A stretch of DNA of 64,000 nt from CALDSL01 sp039810245 (GTDB lineage: Bacteria; Chloroflexota; Anaerolineae; Anaerolineales; Anaerolineaceae): the NCBI GenBank assembly GCA_039810245.1, contig JBDHWQ010000001.1:1-64000 (forward strand), written 5' to 3'. The position numbers and the translations under genes are program-made. Below the pieces are notes generated by a model. That model did no database searches. It worked only from the letters and a program-made list of their open reading frames with translations, and was not told the origin of the DNA. Below, piece by piece: positions 1-8,115 of the stretch. Within the stretch, counting starts at the first letter, position 1; the number at the start of each line of letters is the position of its first letter.

Positions 1-1381
1 CCGCCATTAACAACACAGCGTTCGGGCGCGACGTATGCATGTCCAGCCCGCGCATGGTTACCTGCAGGCGGCCTACCAGCTCGTGAATTTCGCTATCGGT
101 GAGCAGGCGGCGCGTCTGCAGGGCTTTTTCCAACTCCTTTAACCGCTCGGAGGAAACCACCGGCATGCCCACCATGCGCTCGGCTACCTGCTGCGCGTCA
201 TCCATATCCACGCAGTTCTTTTCCAGCGCCACGGCGTGCGCGAATACCTGCTCCAACAGGTCCACGGCTTTATCGGGGAAATGGCGGTTGCGCATGAACT
301 GCTGAGCAAAATCGATCAACCAGCGCAGAATTTCATCATCGACGCAAACGCCATCTTTTTGCACCAGCTCATCCCGCAGCACTCGCAGTACCTCAAGTGT
401 TTCTTCCACGCCCAGCTCGTGCACGCGGATGGGCTGGAAACGACGCTCCAGCGCAGTATCGCTTTCGATGAACCGGCGGTACTCGTCGTCGGTTGTGGCG
501 GCGATACAGGCGATCTCGCCACGCGCCAGCGCGGGTTTGAGCATACTGCCAATATCAGTGGTGCCGACCATTCCACCCGCGCCCATGATGGTGTGGATTT
601 CATCGATGAACAGGAGAATGCCTTGCTGGCTGGCCTCTTGCAAGATGGCTTTCATCCGTTTTTCCAGTTCACCGGCCACGCTGGCCCCGGCCACCAGTAA
701 GGATGGCTGCAAAGCGATCACGCGGCAATGATTCAGCGTAGGGGGTGCTTTACCCTGCGCGATGCGCAGCGCCAGCCCTTCAACGATGGCGGTCTTGCCC
801 ACGCCGGCCGGACCAATCAACACCGGGTTGCGCTTGGTGCGGCGACACAGTGTTTCGATCACCAGATCTGTTTCTACTTTGCGCCCCACCACGCCGGTCA
901 GTTTTCCACCGGCAGCATCGTCCGTCAGATCACGGCCAAATTGGTCGAGAAAGGGGGTCGGCAGCATGCGCGGCTGGTCTTCATTTGCGCCGTCGTGCAA
1001 ATGCACCAGCACCGTGCCGGTGTTTTCGCCTTTCGTGTACCCGGCGGCTGTCAGAAGAACCGCGGTCAGGTCGCGTTCATTGGCCTGGTTGCGCGCCCGC
1101 TGCCGTGCGCGCATAAAAGCTGCTTCGATTACCCGGTACGGTTCGAGAGGCGCGCCGGCGTCTCCCTGCTGCAGGCGCTCCAGCATGGCGTCACGCACCT
1201 GGGCGGGGTCAAATTCGGGGACGAGGTCCTGAGCCATAGGCGCGTGGCGTTCCACCAACGCAGCCAGCCAATGATTGAGGCCCAAAAAGGGGTGCTGGTA
1301 TGCGCGCTGCTTGAGGACGGCGGTATCTACCATCCGCCGCGCGCCTGGGGTCAGGTACTGGCTGCTATCTTCCATGCTCAT
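1..1381 (-). CDS. Clp-family AAA+ ATPase (ClpA/ClpC-like), 3' part beyond the left edge
   Basis: Hexameric AAA+ unfoldase of the Clp/Hsp100 class, working in the cytoplasm with a protease or as a disaggregase. 460 residues are visible. A divergent Clp N-domain occupies about 1-140. The first AAA module has Walker A GPAGVGKTA at 190-198, Walker B ILLFIDEIH at 255-263 and the arginine-finger segment LERRF at 311-315. The sequence leaves the window at RPNAVLLMA, where the second AAA module would begin. Only about 135 residues separate the arginine finger from that point, too few for a full ClpB middle domain, so ClpA or ClpC is more likely than ClpB. The start at 1381 has GGAGG five bases upstream; another Met lies two codons in. 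No clpS or clpP is next to it. Confidence 0.85.
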   Translation of the reverse strand, partial: MSMEDSSQYLTPGARRMVDTAVLKQRAYQHPFLGLNHWLAALVERHAPMAQDLVPEFDPAQVRDAMLERLQQGDAGAPLEPYRVIEAAFMRARQRARNQANERDLTAVLLTAAGYTKGENTGTVLVHLHDGANEDQPRMLPTPFLDQFGRDLTDDAAGGKLTGVVGRKVETDLVIETLCRRTKRNPVLIGPAGVGKTAIVEGLALRIAQGKAPPTLNHCRVIALQPSLLVAGASVAGELEKRMKAILQEASQQGILLFIDEIHTIMGAGGMVGTTDIGSMLKPALARGEIACIAATTDDEYRRFIESDTALERRFQPIRVHELGVEETLEVLRVLRDELVQKDGVCVDDEILRWLIDFAQQFMRNRHFPDKAVDLLEQVFAHAVALEKNCVDMDDAQQVAERMVGMPVVSSERLKELEKALQTRRLLTDSEIHELVGRLQVTMRGLDMHTSRPNAVLLMA

Positions 1382-1484
1382 CCATGCCTCCGGGAGTGAC
1401 GATTGACCGAGTTCACAGAAAGACTGTCCGTATGCTGATATTTTCGGGTAAAATCGATTGCAAACATTCTATGAGGGAACCATA

Positions 1485-1724
1485 ATGCCTGTATACGAAT
1501 ATCTGTGCCAGGATTGCGGCCAGCGCTTCGATCTGATGCGCTCAATGAAAGAATCGGATGCAGCGGCCACCTGCAAGCATTGCCAGAGCCAACACACTCG
1601 ACGTTTAATCTCGGTGTTTTTTGCGTCCAGCGAAGGCCGCTCGGTAACGCATTCCTCAGGCGGCGGGTGCCAGGGATGCGGTGGTGGATCGTGCGGTTCG
1701 TGCGGCGGCTCCTGCGGCCATTAA
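1485..1724 (+). CDS. FmdB-type zinc ribbon protein
   Basis: A 79-residue protein of the FmdB/CxxC_CxxC_SSSS family. It opens with MPVYEYLCQDCG, has the two CxxC knuckles CQDC and CKHC that form a zinc ribbon, and ends in a Gly/Ser/Cys-rich tail with repeated CGGSCG units. The family was named from a putative regulator of a formamidase/amidase operon, but the function of most members is unknown. ATG 1485 is chosen because GAGGGA sits 6 bases upstream and the family always begins MPxYEY. A longer frame from 1458 adds nine residues without a ribosome site. The gene converges with the response regulator six bases downstream. Confidence 0.8.
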   Translation: MPVYEYLCQDCGQRFDLMRSMKESDAAATCKHCQSQHTRRLISVFFASSEGRSVTHSSGGGCQGCGGGSCGSCGGSCGH

Positions 1725-1730
1725 GCCGTT

Positions 1731-2378
1731 TCAGTCCATCAGGTGATTTTGAAGAGCCGTGGCGACGGCTTCGGTACGGCTGGCAACCCCCATTTTCGAT
1801 AATATGCTACTGACGTGAAACTTCACCGTCGAACGGCTGACGACCAACCGTTCGGCGATCTGGTTATTCGTCAGGCCTTCCACCATCAACCGGAGCACTT
1901 CGCGCTCACGCTCGGTCAGGTCAGATCCAATGGAAGATCGTGGCGCGGATTGGGTGGCGGAGATTAACACCTGGGCGGCCTCGGGGGCGAGCGTAGGCCG
2001 GCCTGCATACGCGGAACGGATCGCCCCAGCCAGTTCATCAGCAGAGACATTTTTCAGCAGATAGCCGATCGCCCCGGCCTTGAGCACGCCCTGCACCAGC
2101 TCATCTTCGCGAAAGCTGGTCAGCGCGATCACCTGCAGGTGCGGGCAGCTTTCGCGGATTAGCCGCGTGGCAGTAGCCCCGTCCATTTCGGGCATCACCA
2201 GGTCCATTAACACCACGTCTGGGTGCAGGATCTTGCACAGGCGCAGCGCTTCCTGGCCGCTGCAGGCCTGGCCCACCAGCTCCAGGTCGTCAAAAGCCAT
2301 CAGGAACGCGGCCAGGCCACTGCGGACAACCGCGTGATCGTCAACAATCATGACACGGATGCGTGATGCGGGGTTCAT
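1731..2378 (-). CDS. NarL/FixJ-type response regulator
   Basis: A 215-residue two-component response regulator. The receiver has the acidic pair D13-D14, phosphoacceptor D59 in LMDLVMPEMDG, and the conserved Lys in GYLLKN. A LuxR-type helix-turn-helix (LTEREREVLRL ... STVKFHVSSIL) lies at about 151-205. When phosphorylated by a sensor kinase it should bind DNA as a dimer. No histidine kinase is adjacent, so it is an orphan in this window. Upstream on the minus strand, TGA-TACAAT (2424-2432) is an extended -10 promoter element, and GAAGGAGA precedes the ATG. Confidence 0.9.
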   Translation of the reverse strand: MNPASRIRVMIVDDHAVVRSGLAAFLMAFDDLELVGQACSGQEALRLCKILHPDVVLMDLVMPEMDGATATRLIRESCPHLQVIALTSFREDELVQGVLKAGAIGYLLKNVSADELAGAIRSAYAGRPTLAPEAAQVLISATQSAPRSSIGSDLTEREREVLRLMVEGLTNNQIAERLVVSRSTVKFHVSSILSKMGVASRTEAVATALQNHLMD

Positions 2379-2515
2379 TTCCCCATCTCCTTCATAGATG
2401 CGTGTACTTGCACCGGTTTCCTCATTGTATCATATGCGTGCCAAAGGCCGGCGCCAGCCATGCAGATTTAGTTTATAATTTCAGCGCAATTCTCTCCCGG
2501 CAAAGGTGGCCCATT

Positions 2516-3370
2516 ATGAAACTTGATTACCAGGGAAAATGCGTCCTGATCACGGGCGGTTCTAGCGGTATTGGCCTGGCGCTGGCGAAACAACTGGCTG
2601 CGCAGGGAGCAAACGTATGGATCTTAGCGCGCCGGCTGGATGCACTGCAAAAGGCGTGTGCCGAAATTGAAGCCGCACGGCGCAGCCCGGATCAGCGGGT
2701 AGGTTACCTGCAGGGCGATATTGCCGACCGCGAGCAGATTGTGCTCCTGCTGGAGCAGTATCTCCAGGATCATGGCGCGCCCGATATTCTAGTCAGCAAT
2801 GCCGGGATCACGTATCCGGCCATGTTCAGCGGCACACCGTTCGAAGTATTCGACGAAATCATGCAGGTCAATTACCTGGGGACCGTCAACGTACTGCACA
2901 CGGTGCTGCCGGCGATGGCGGCGCGCCGCATGGGGAACATCGTCATTGTCGGCTCAGTGGCCGGGTTTATGGCCGTGCCGGGCTATGCTGCGTACAGCGC
3001 ATCGAAATTTGCGCTGCGGGCTCTGGCCGATACGCTGCGGCTGGAATGCAAGCAGGCCGGTGTACAGGTGCATTACGTGGCGCCATCAGATACACAGACA
3101 CCACAGTTGGAATACGAAAACCAGTTCAAGCCGGAAATCACCCGTGAGCTATCGAAGGGCGCGAAGATCATGACCGCGGAGCATGTGGCCAGTTCGGTCC
3201 TGCGGGGTATGGCCCGCGGCCGCTATATGATTATCCCGGGCAGCGATGCACGGTTGTATTACAACATAATCCACGCATTTGGACTGTTCTACCCGATCTT
3301 AGACACCGTTGTCAATCAAGCGTGGAAGAAGGTCCGCCGTTCCAAGAGTGACCGCGGTCAAAGCGATTAG
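2516..3370 (+). CDS. Short-chain dehydrogenase/reductase, 3-ketodihydrosphingosine reductase-like
   Basis: A 284-residue NAD(P)-dependent SDR. It has the cofactor loop TGGSSGIG near the N terminus, NAG in the central sheet, and the catalytic Ser and YSASK (Tyr-x3-Lys). After the core comes a C-terminal extension with a hydrophobic stretch (IIHAFGLFYPILDTVV) and a basic tail, as in 3-ketosphinganine reductases, which are membrane-attached. The substrate assignment is an inference from this layout. ATG 2516 directly precedes the Rossmann strand; an upstream in-frame start at 2363 would overlap the divergent regulator. The 3' end overlaps the heme A synthase gene by 72 bases on the other strand. 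Confidence 0.8.
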   Translation: MKLDYQGKCVLITGGSSGIGLALAKQLAAQGANVWILARRLDALQKACAEIEAARRSPDQRVGYLQGDIADREQIVLLLEQYLQDHGAPDILVSNAGITYPAMFSGTPFEVFDEIMQVNYLGTVNVLHTVLPAMAARRMGNIVIVGSVAGFMAVPGYAAYSASKFALRALADTLRLECKQAGVQVHYVAPSDTQTPQLEYENQFKPEITRELSKGAKIMTAEHVASSVLRGMARGRYMIIPGSDARLYYNIIHAFGLFYPILDTVVNQAWKKVRRSKSDRGQSD

Positions 3371-4273
3371 CGCAATCCATGCCAGCTCGGATACGATCAG
3401 ATGCACCACCTGCATCCACACCGGAGCGAGCAGGATCACGTTGATCACGCCAAGTACGAGCTGCACCACGAAAATGGTAAGCAGCGCAGCCGTAACCTTT
3501 TGCAGCAGTGGGTGGGCAAAACGCCGGCGCAGCCAGAGCGCGGTACCACCGGCCAGTGCGGCCGTGGTGATTGCGATCATTGGATGAAAAATGCGCAATC
3601 TCAGCAGCAACGCCGCTTCGCTGGAGAAGTCCTGTCGCAGTCCCTCAGCCAGCGAGCTGGCGGGGTACAGCGTATCACCGAGCGCGGCGATCGCGCCGCT
3701 GGCGCTGAGCACTATCACCGCCAGGATACTGAGCCCCAGCAGCCCGGCCAAACGCCCATTCCGGAACAACCCTTCCGGCGCGCCAAAAGTAGCCCACCAC
3801 GCGGTGAGGGTAAGCGCAGCGACCAGCACGAGCGTATTTACCAGGTGCAGCATCATTACATTGGCACGCGCAATTGAGTCATTGTCGGCGGTGAGGCCAA
3901 ACAGCACCAGCCCGGCACCCACCAGCGCTTCGAGGATAATGAAGATACCTGAAACCACCGCGCTGGCGCGCACCGGGTGACGGCGCGGATACAGGCGAAA
4001 CGCCCATACCAGCAGCGCGCCAACCAATACCAGGGTCAGTCCACTGGTAACGCGGTGCGTGAACTCGATCACTGTTTCGATCTGCTCGGGGCGCGGGATC
4101 ACCTGCCCGTTGCAGCTTGGCCAATGCGAACCGCAGCCCGCGCCGGAACCGGTGGCGCGCACAAAGGCGCCCCAACCGATCACAAACAGGTTATAGGCCA
4201 GCACACCCCAGGCATACCGGGTAAATTTTGAGATTCCGGCCGAAGTGGCCTGCAGCTTTTTCGTTTGAACCAT
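3299..4273 (-). CDS. ctaA: Heme A synthase, COX15/CtaA family
   Basis: An integral membrane monooxygenase that oxidises the C8 methyl of heme O to the formyl of heme A, needed for aa3-type cytochrome oxidases. 324 residues with about eight membrane segments. The four heme-ligand histidines are visible at H73 (EFTHR), H143 (LHLVNT), H230 (IFHPM) and H291 (VVHLI), with E70 in the first conserved helix. C47 and C54 in the first outer loop match the cysteine pair of the Bacillus-type enzyme. ATG 4273 is preferred because AGGA lies 9 bases upstream; a GTG two codons earlier is too close. No ctaB or oxidase genes are in the window. Confidence 0.88.
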   Translation of the reverse strand: MVQTKKLQATSAGISKFTRYAWGVLAYNLFVIGWGAFVRATGSGAGCGSHWPSCNGQVIPRPEQIETVIEFTHRVTSGLTLVLVGALLVWAFRLYPRRHPVRASAVVSGIFIILEALVGAGLVLFGLTADNDSIARANVMMLHLVNTLVLVAALTLTAWWATFGAPEGLFRNGRLAGLLGLSILAVIVLSASGAIAALGDTLYPASSLAEGLRQDFSSEAALLLRLRIFHPMIAITTAALAGGTALWLRRRFAHPLLQKVTAALLTIFVVQLVLGVINVILLAPVWMQVVHLIVSELAWIALIALTAVTLGTADLLPRLIDNGV

Positions 4274-4361
4274 GAGCACCCATCCTGCGCGGTTTTGCCT
4301 TGATTATAGACCATCCGCGCTGTGCGGACGGCCGCTTTTGAGGCGTGGAAGGCGGGTATTA

Positions 4362-4370
4362 TGTTATACT
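4362..4370 (+). promoter_or_regulatory. Extended -10 promoter of argF
   Basis: TGT-TATACT lies 45 bases before the argF start. No good -35 is seen at 17 bases, which fits an extended -10 promoter. No arginine-repressor-like operator was recognised. Confidence 0.45.
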
Positions 4371-4415
4371 CCACTCGTCGTCGTACCTATTTCAAACCTG
4401 TAAGAGGGAGTATCC

Positions 4416-5339
4416 ATGGAAAAGGATTTTCTGGCAATCACTGATTATTCTTCACAAGAAATTCAGCATATATTGGACGTGGCCGTCAGCCTGAAGAAAG
4501 AACACTTCGCCGGCGGGAATGAGCCATTGTTCAAGAATAAGACCCTGGCAATGATTTTCCAGAAGCCCAGCCTGCGCACCCGCGTAAGCTTTGATATGGC
4601 CATGCGGCAGATGGGCGGCGACGCGCTGTATCTCTCACCTCAGGAAATTGGCCTCGGCCAGCGCGAATCGATCGCGGATGTGGCGCGTGTGTTATCCGGG
4701 TACGTGGATGCGCTCATGGCGCGCGTGTTCGACCACCAGCATGTACTGGAGCTGGCGAAATGGGCGGATGTGCCCGTGGTGAATGGCCTGAGCGATTACA
4801 ACCATCCCTGCCAGGGCATGGCCGACGCGCTGACGATCATCGAGCGCTTTGGCAGCCTGAAGGGACTCAATGTGACCTATGTGGGCGATGGCAATAATGT
4901 GTCTGTATCGCTGATGCACGTATGCGCGCTGCTAGGCGCTAACTTTACCATCGCCTCGCCTGAGGGCTACGATATGACTCCTGAGCCGATCCAGCTGGCC
5001 GAGAAGATCGCCCAGAAAACAGGCGTCAGGCTGACCTTCCTGCGCGACCCGCACGAAGCGGTGCGCGGCGCGCACGTGATTTACACCGACACCTGGACCA
5101 GCATGGGCCAGGAAGCTGAAACCGAGAAGCGCGCGCGGGTATTCCCGCCCTACCAGGTGAACGCCCAGCTCGTTTCCGAGGCGGACCCGGAAGTAATCGT
5201 GATGCACTGCCTGCCGGCGCATCGCGGCTATGAGCTGACCGATGATGTGGCCGACGGCCCGCACTCGATGATTTTCCCACAGGCGCACAACCGCCTGCAC
5301 GCGCAGAAGGCCATCCTGTACCATTTGTTCGTGGAGTAA
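4416..5339 (+). CDS. argF: Ornithine carbamoyltransferase
   Basis: Transfers a carbamoyl group from carbamoyl phosphate to ornithine to give citrulline in arginine synthesis, or the reverse in catabolism. 307 residues, normal length. The carbamoyl-phosphate loop reads SLRTR at 52-56 (Leu in place of the more usual Thr of STRTR). HPCQ is at 130-133, DTWTSMG at 225-231 (the SMG ornithine loop) and HCLPAHRG at 264-271. The SMG loop argues for ornithine rather than N-acetyl- or N-succinylornithine as substrate. AAGAGGGAG precedes the ATG. An ornithine aminotransferase follows, so both enzymes use the same substrate. Confidence 0.92.
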   Translation: MEKDFLAITDYSSQEIQHILDVAVSLKKEHFAGGNEPLFKNKTLAMIFQKPSLRTRVSFDMAMRQMGGDALYLSPQEIGLGQRESIADVARVLSGYVDALMARVFDHQHVLELAKWADVPVVNGLSDYNHPCQGMADALTIIERFGSLKGLNVTYVGDGNNVSVSLMHVCALLGANFTIASPEGYDMTPEPIQLAEKIAQKTGVRLTFLRDPHEAVRGAHVIYTDTWTSMGQEAETEKRARVFPPYQVNAQLVSEADPEVIVMHCLPAHRGYELTDDVADGPHSMIFPQAHNRLHAQKAILYHLFVE

Positions 5340-5361
5340 GACTGGCTATTTTCGAAATACT

Positions 5362-5392
5362 GGTGGGGGCGGGCTACTGCCCCGCCCTCACC
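5362..5392 (+). repeat. GC-rich hairpin between argF and rocD
   Basis: Twelve base pairs (one G-U) with a 7-base loop lie between the argF stop and the rocD start. There is no T-run after it, so it may be a processing or partial-termination structure that sets the ratio of the two gene products rather than a true terminator. Confidence 0.5.
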
Positions 5393-5432
5393 TGCTTAAC
5401 CAAAACAATCGATACTGGTGAAAAGGGGAGAC

Positions 5433-6635
5433 ATGAAAACGCAAGACTATATCGCGATGGAAGCGCAGTATGGCGCGCACAATTATCACCCGCTGGACGT
5501 TGTGATCGAACGCGGCGAGGGCGTGTGGGTCTACGATGTGGATGGCAAGCGCTACCTGGACTGCCTGAGCGCATATTCCGCCCTCAACCAGGGACACGTG
5601 CATCCAAAGATCCTGGAGGCCATGCTGGAGCAAGCCAAAAAGGTGACACTCACCTCGCGCGCGTTTCGCAATGATCAGCTCCCGCTGCTGTACAAAGAGC
5701 TGGCCGAGCTCACCGGTTATGAAATGTCGCTGCCGATGAACTCAGGTGCGGAAGCGGTGGAAACTGCGGTCAAGCTGGCGCGCAAGTGGGCCTATCGCGT
5801 AAAGGGTGTTCCCCGACACCAGGCAGAGATCATCGTGGCGGCCGGGAACTTCCACGGGCGTACGGTTACGATTGTTTCTTTCTCCACTGAGCCGCTGTAC
5901 CGCGATGACTTTGGACCGTTTACCCCCGGGTTCAAGGTAGTGCCTTATGGTGACGCGCAGGCCGTGCGTGATGCGATTACCCCAAACACTGCCGCGGTTC
6001 TGCTGGAGCCGATTCAGGGCGAAGGCGGCGTGCTGATCCCGCCCGAGGGTTACCTGCGCGAAGTGTGTGAAATCTGCGAAACGAATCAAACGCTGCTGGT
6101 GGTGGATGAAATCCAGACCGGCCTGGGCCGCACCGGCAAATTGTTCGCCTATGAGCATGACGGCATCCGGCCGGACATGGTCATCGTGGGCAAGGCGCTT
6201 TCAGGCGGGTTCTATCCGATCTCGGCGGTACTGGCCGACAGCCCGATCATGGAGCTGTTCACCCCCGGCGAGCATGGCTCGACATTTGGCGGTAACCCGC
6301 TGGCGGCAGCCGTGGCGCGGGCCGCGCTGCGCGTGATTGTTGAGGAAAAGCTGGTCGAAAACTCGGCCGGCATGGGCGAATATTTTCTCGAGCAGTTGCA
6401 GGAAATCAACAGCCCGCACATCAGAGAGGTGCGCGGTCGCGGCCTGCTGATTGGCGTGGAGTTGAAGCCCACAGCCGGCGGCGCTCGGCGCTTCTGCGAA
6501 ACGCTGCAACATGATGGTATCCTGGCCAAAGAAACCCACGATCACGTGATCCGCTTTGCGCCGCCGCTGATTATCGACAAAGAAACGATCGACTGGGCAC
6601 TGCCAATGATCCGCGCGTCGCTGCTGCGACCGTAA
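5433..6635 (+). CDS. rocD: Ornithine aminotransferase (class III, PLP-dependent)
   Basis: Converts ornithine and 2-oxoglutarate to glutamate semialdehyde and glutamate. 400 residues, fold type I. PLP Lys is K254 in VGKALSGGF; D225 in VVDEIQTGLGRTG binds the pyridine nitrogen; LLEPIQGEGG is at 191-199. The N terminus with GAHNYHPLDVV and the early Tyr-rich motifs are those of ornithine-oxoacid transaminase rather than of acetylornithine or GABA aminotransferase. ATG 5433 has AGGGGAG three bases upstream; a GTG at 5418 would place the ribosome site inside the gene. It follows argF, suggesting a local ornithine branch point. Confidence 0.88.
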   Translation: MKTQDYIAMEAQYGAHNYHPLDVVIERGEGVWVYDVDGKRYLDCLSAYSALNQGHVHPKILEAMLEQAKKVTLTSRAFRNDQLPLLYKELAELTGYEMSLPMNSGAEAVETAVKLARKWAYRVKGVPRHQAEIIVAAGNFHGRTVTIVSFSTEPLYRDDFGPFTPGFKVVPYGDAQAVRDAITPNTAAVLLEPIQGEGGVLIPPEGYLREVCEICETNQTLLVVDEIQTGLGRTGKLFAYEHDGIRPDMVIVGKALSGGFYPISAVLADSPIMELFTPGEHGSTFGGNPLAAAVARAALRVIVEEKLVENSAGMGEYFLEQLQEINSPHIREVRGRGLLIGVELKPTAGGARRFCETLQHDGILAKETHDHVIRFAPPLIIDKETIDWALPMIRASLLRP

Positions 6636-6663
6636 ACCATAACCGTTCATCACAGGAAACACT

Positions 6664-7974
6664 ATGGATTGGAAAAATGAATTCGCCGCGCGCATATGCA
6701 GCGCGGATGAAGCCGTGCGCCTGGTCAAATCCGCTGACCGGGTCTTTCTGACCGGCAATTGCTCGGTGCCGCAGGAGCTTCTGGCGGCGCTGGTGCGTTA
6801 CGCGCCTGAGCTGCGCGATGTGGAAATCTGCCAGCCGCTGACGGTATGCTGCGACGACTACGTGCAGCCCGAGCTGGAAGGACACCTGCGCGTCAACTCG
6901 CTGTTCATCAGCCACAATGTGCGCAAGGCTGTACAGGCAGGCCGCGCCGACTTCACCCCGGTGATGCTCTCCGAGCTGCCGCTGCTGTTCAAGCGCGGCA
7001 TCCTGCCGCTGGATGTAGCGCTGGTGCACCTATCGCCTCCCGACACAGACGGCTACTGCACTTTTGGGGTGGAATCCGGGCTTACCATCACCGCCGCGGA
7101 ATCAGCCAGGGTGATCATTGCCGAGATCAATGCGCAGATGCCGCGCATGCAGGGCGACACGCGCATCCATATCAGCAAAATTGACGCCATCGTTCCCGTA
7201 GATTACCCCACCGCCGAGCTGTGCTTTACACCGGATGGCACCGAAGACCTGGTCGAGCGCATCGCCGGATTCATCGCCGAACGCGTGCCGGATGGCGCCA
7301 CGCTGCAAACTGGCATCGGGGCCATCCCGGATGCTGTGCTGCGCTTTCTGACCCACAAGAAAGACCTGGGCGTGCACTCTGAGCTATTCTCAGATGGCGT
7401 GATTGACCTAGTGGAGCGAGGGGTGATCACCGGGGCCGAAAAGTGCATCCACCGCGGCAAGATCACTGCCGGTTTTCTGATCGGCACGCGGCGGCTGTAC
7501 CACTGGGCAGACAACAACCCGCTGATTGAGCTGCAGCGCACCGAATACGTCAACAACCCGTTCACCATCGCGCAGAACAAGAAGATGGTGGCAATCAATT
7601 CGGCCATCGAAGTCGACCTGACCGGACAGGTATGCGCCGACAGCATTGGCACGCGCTTCTACAGCGGCGTGGGCGGGCAGATGGACTTCATCTACGGCGC
7701 CAGCCTCTCAGAAGGCGGGCTGCCAATAATCGCCCTGCCCAGCACCACTGCATTGAAAGATGGCATGCTGGTGAGCCGGATTGTACCCATGCTGAAACCA
7801 GGGGCCGGGGTGACTACATCGCGCAATCACGTGCATTACGTGGCCACTGAGTATGGCATGGTGGACCTGTACGGGCGCAGCGTGCGCGAACGCGCCCGGC
7901 TGCTGATCTCGATTGCTCATCCAGATTTCCGTGATGCACTGGCGCACCAGGCCAGGGAGCTGCATTACCTGTAA
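6664..7974 (+). CDS. Acetyl-CoA hydrolase/transferase family (4-hydroxybutyrate CoA-transferase-like)
   Basis: 436 residues of the Cat2/AbfT family of class I CoA-transferases, which pass CoA from acetyl- or butyryl-CoA to an acid through a glutamyl-CoA enzyme intermediate. The signature GIGAIPDAVLRFL (217-229) and KDLGVHSELFSDG (233-245) are clear; E240 is the likely catalytic Glu. Length and motifs fit 4-hydroxybutyrate or butyrate:acetate transferases rather than succinyl-CoA transferases. Substrate cannot be fixed from sequence. It sits 28 bases after rocD with AGGAAAC before its ATG, so it may be cotranscribed and take part in amino-acid fermentation, which is an inference. Confidence 0.85.
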   Translation: MDWKNEFAARICSADEAVRLVKSADRVFLTGNCSVPQELLAALVRYAPELRDVEICQPLTVCCDDYVQPELEGHLRVNSLFISHNVRKAVQAGRADFTPVMLSELPLLFKRGILPLDVALVHLSPPDTDGYCTFGVESGLTITAAESARVIIAEINAQMPRMQGDTRIHISKIDAIVPVDYPTAELCFTPDGTEDLVERIAGFIAERVPDGATLQTGIGAIPDAVLRFLTHKKDLGVHSELFSDGVIDLVERGVITGAEKCIHRGKITAGFLIGTRRLYHWADNNPLIELQRTEYVNNPFTIAQNKKMVAINSAIEVDLTGQVCADSIGTRFYSGVGGQMDFIYGASLSEGGLPIIALPSTTALKDGMLVSRIVPMLKPGAGVTTSRNHVHYVATEYGMVDLYGRSVRERARLLISIAHPDFRDALAHQARELHYL

Positions 7975-7982
7975 GATCATCA

Positions 7983-8010
7983 CCGGGCGGACCACGAATC
8001 CCGCCCGGCT
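7983..8010 (+). terminator. Possible terminator after the CoA-transferase gene
   Basis: An 8-bp stem, CCGGGCGG/CCGCCCGG, with a 10-base loop begins 9 bases after the stop codon. Only a short T-run (CTGCTTTA) follows, so termination may be weak. Confidence 0.45.
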
Positions 8011-8115
8011 GCTTTACTCGCAGGGACATGTGCCGTAGAGGAAAGTACTGCGCGCAAACATGGCTATAATTAAAAAAGTAGGTCCTGCGCGGCAGGTGCG
8101 GGAAGGAGAGTGAGC

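Noticed and set aside
2363..2515. Longer start for the SDR gene
   Set aside because: It would begin inside the divergent regulator and add residues unlike any SDR.
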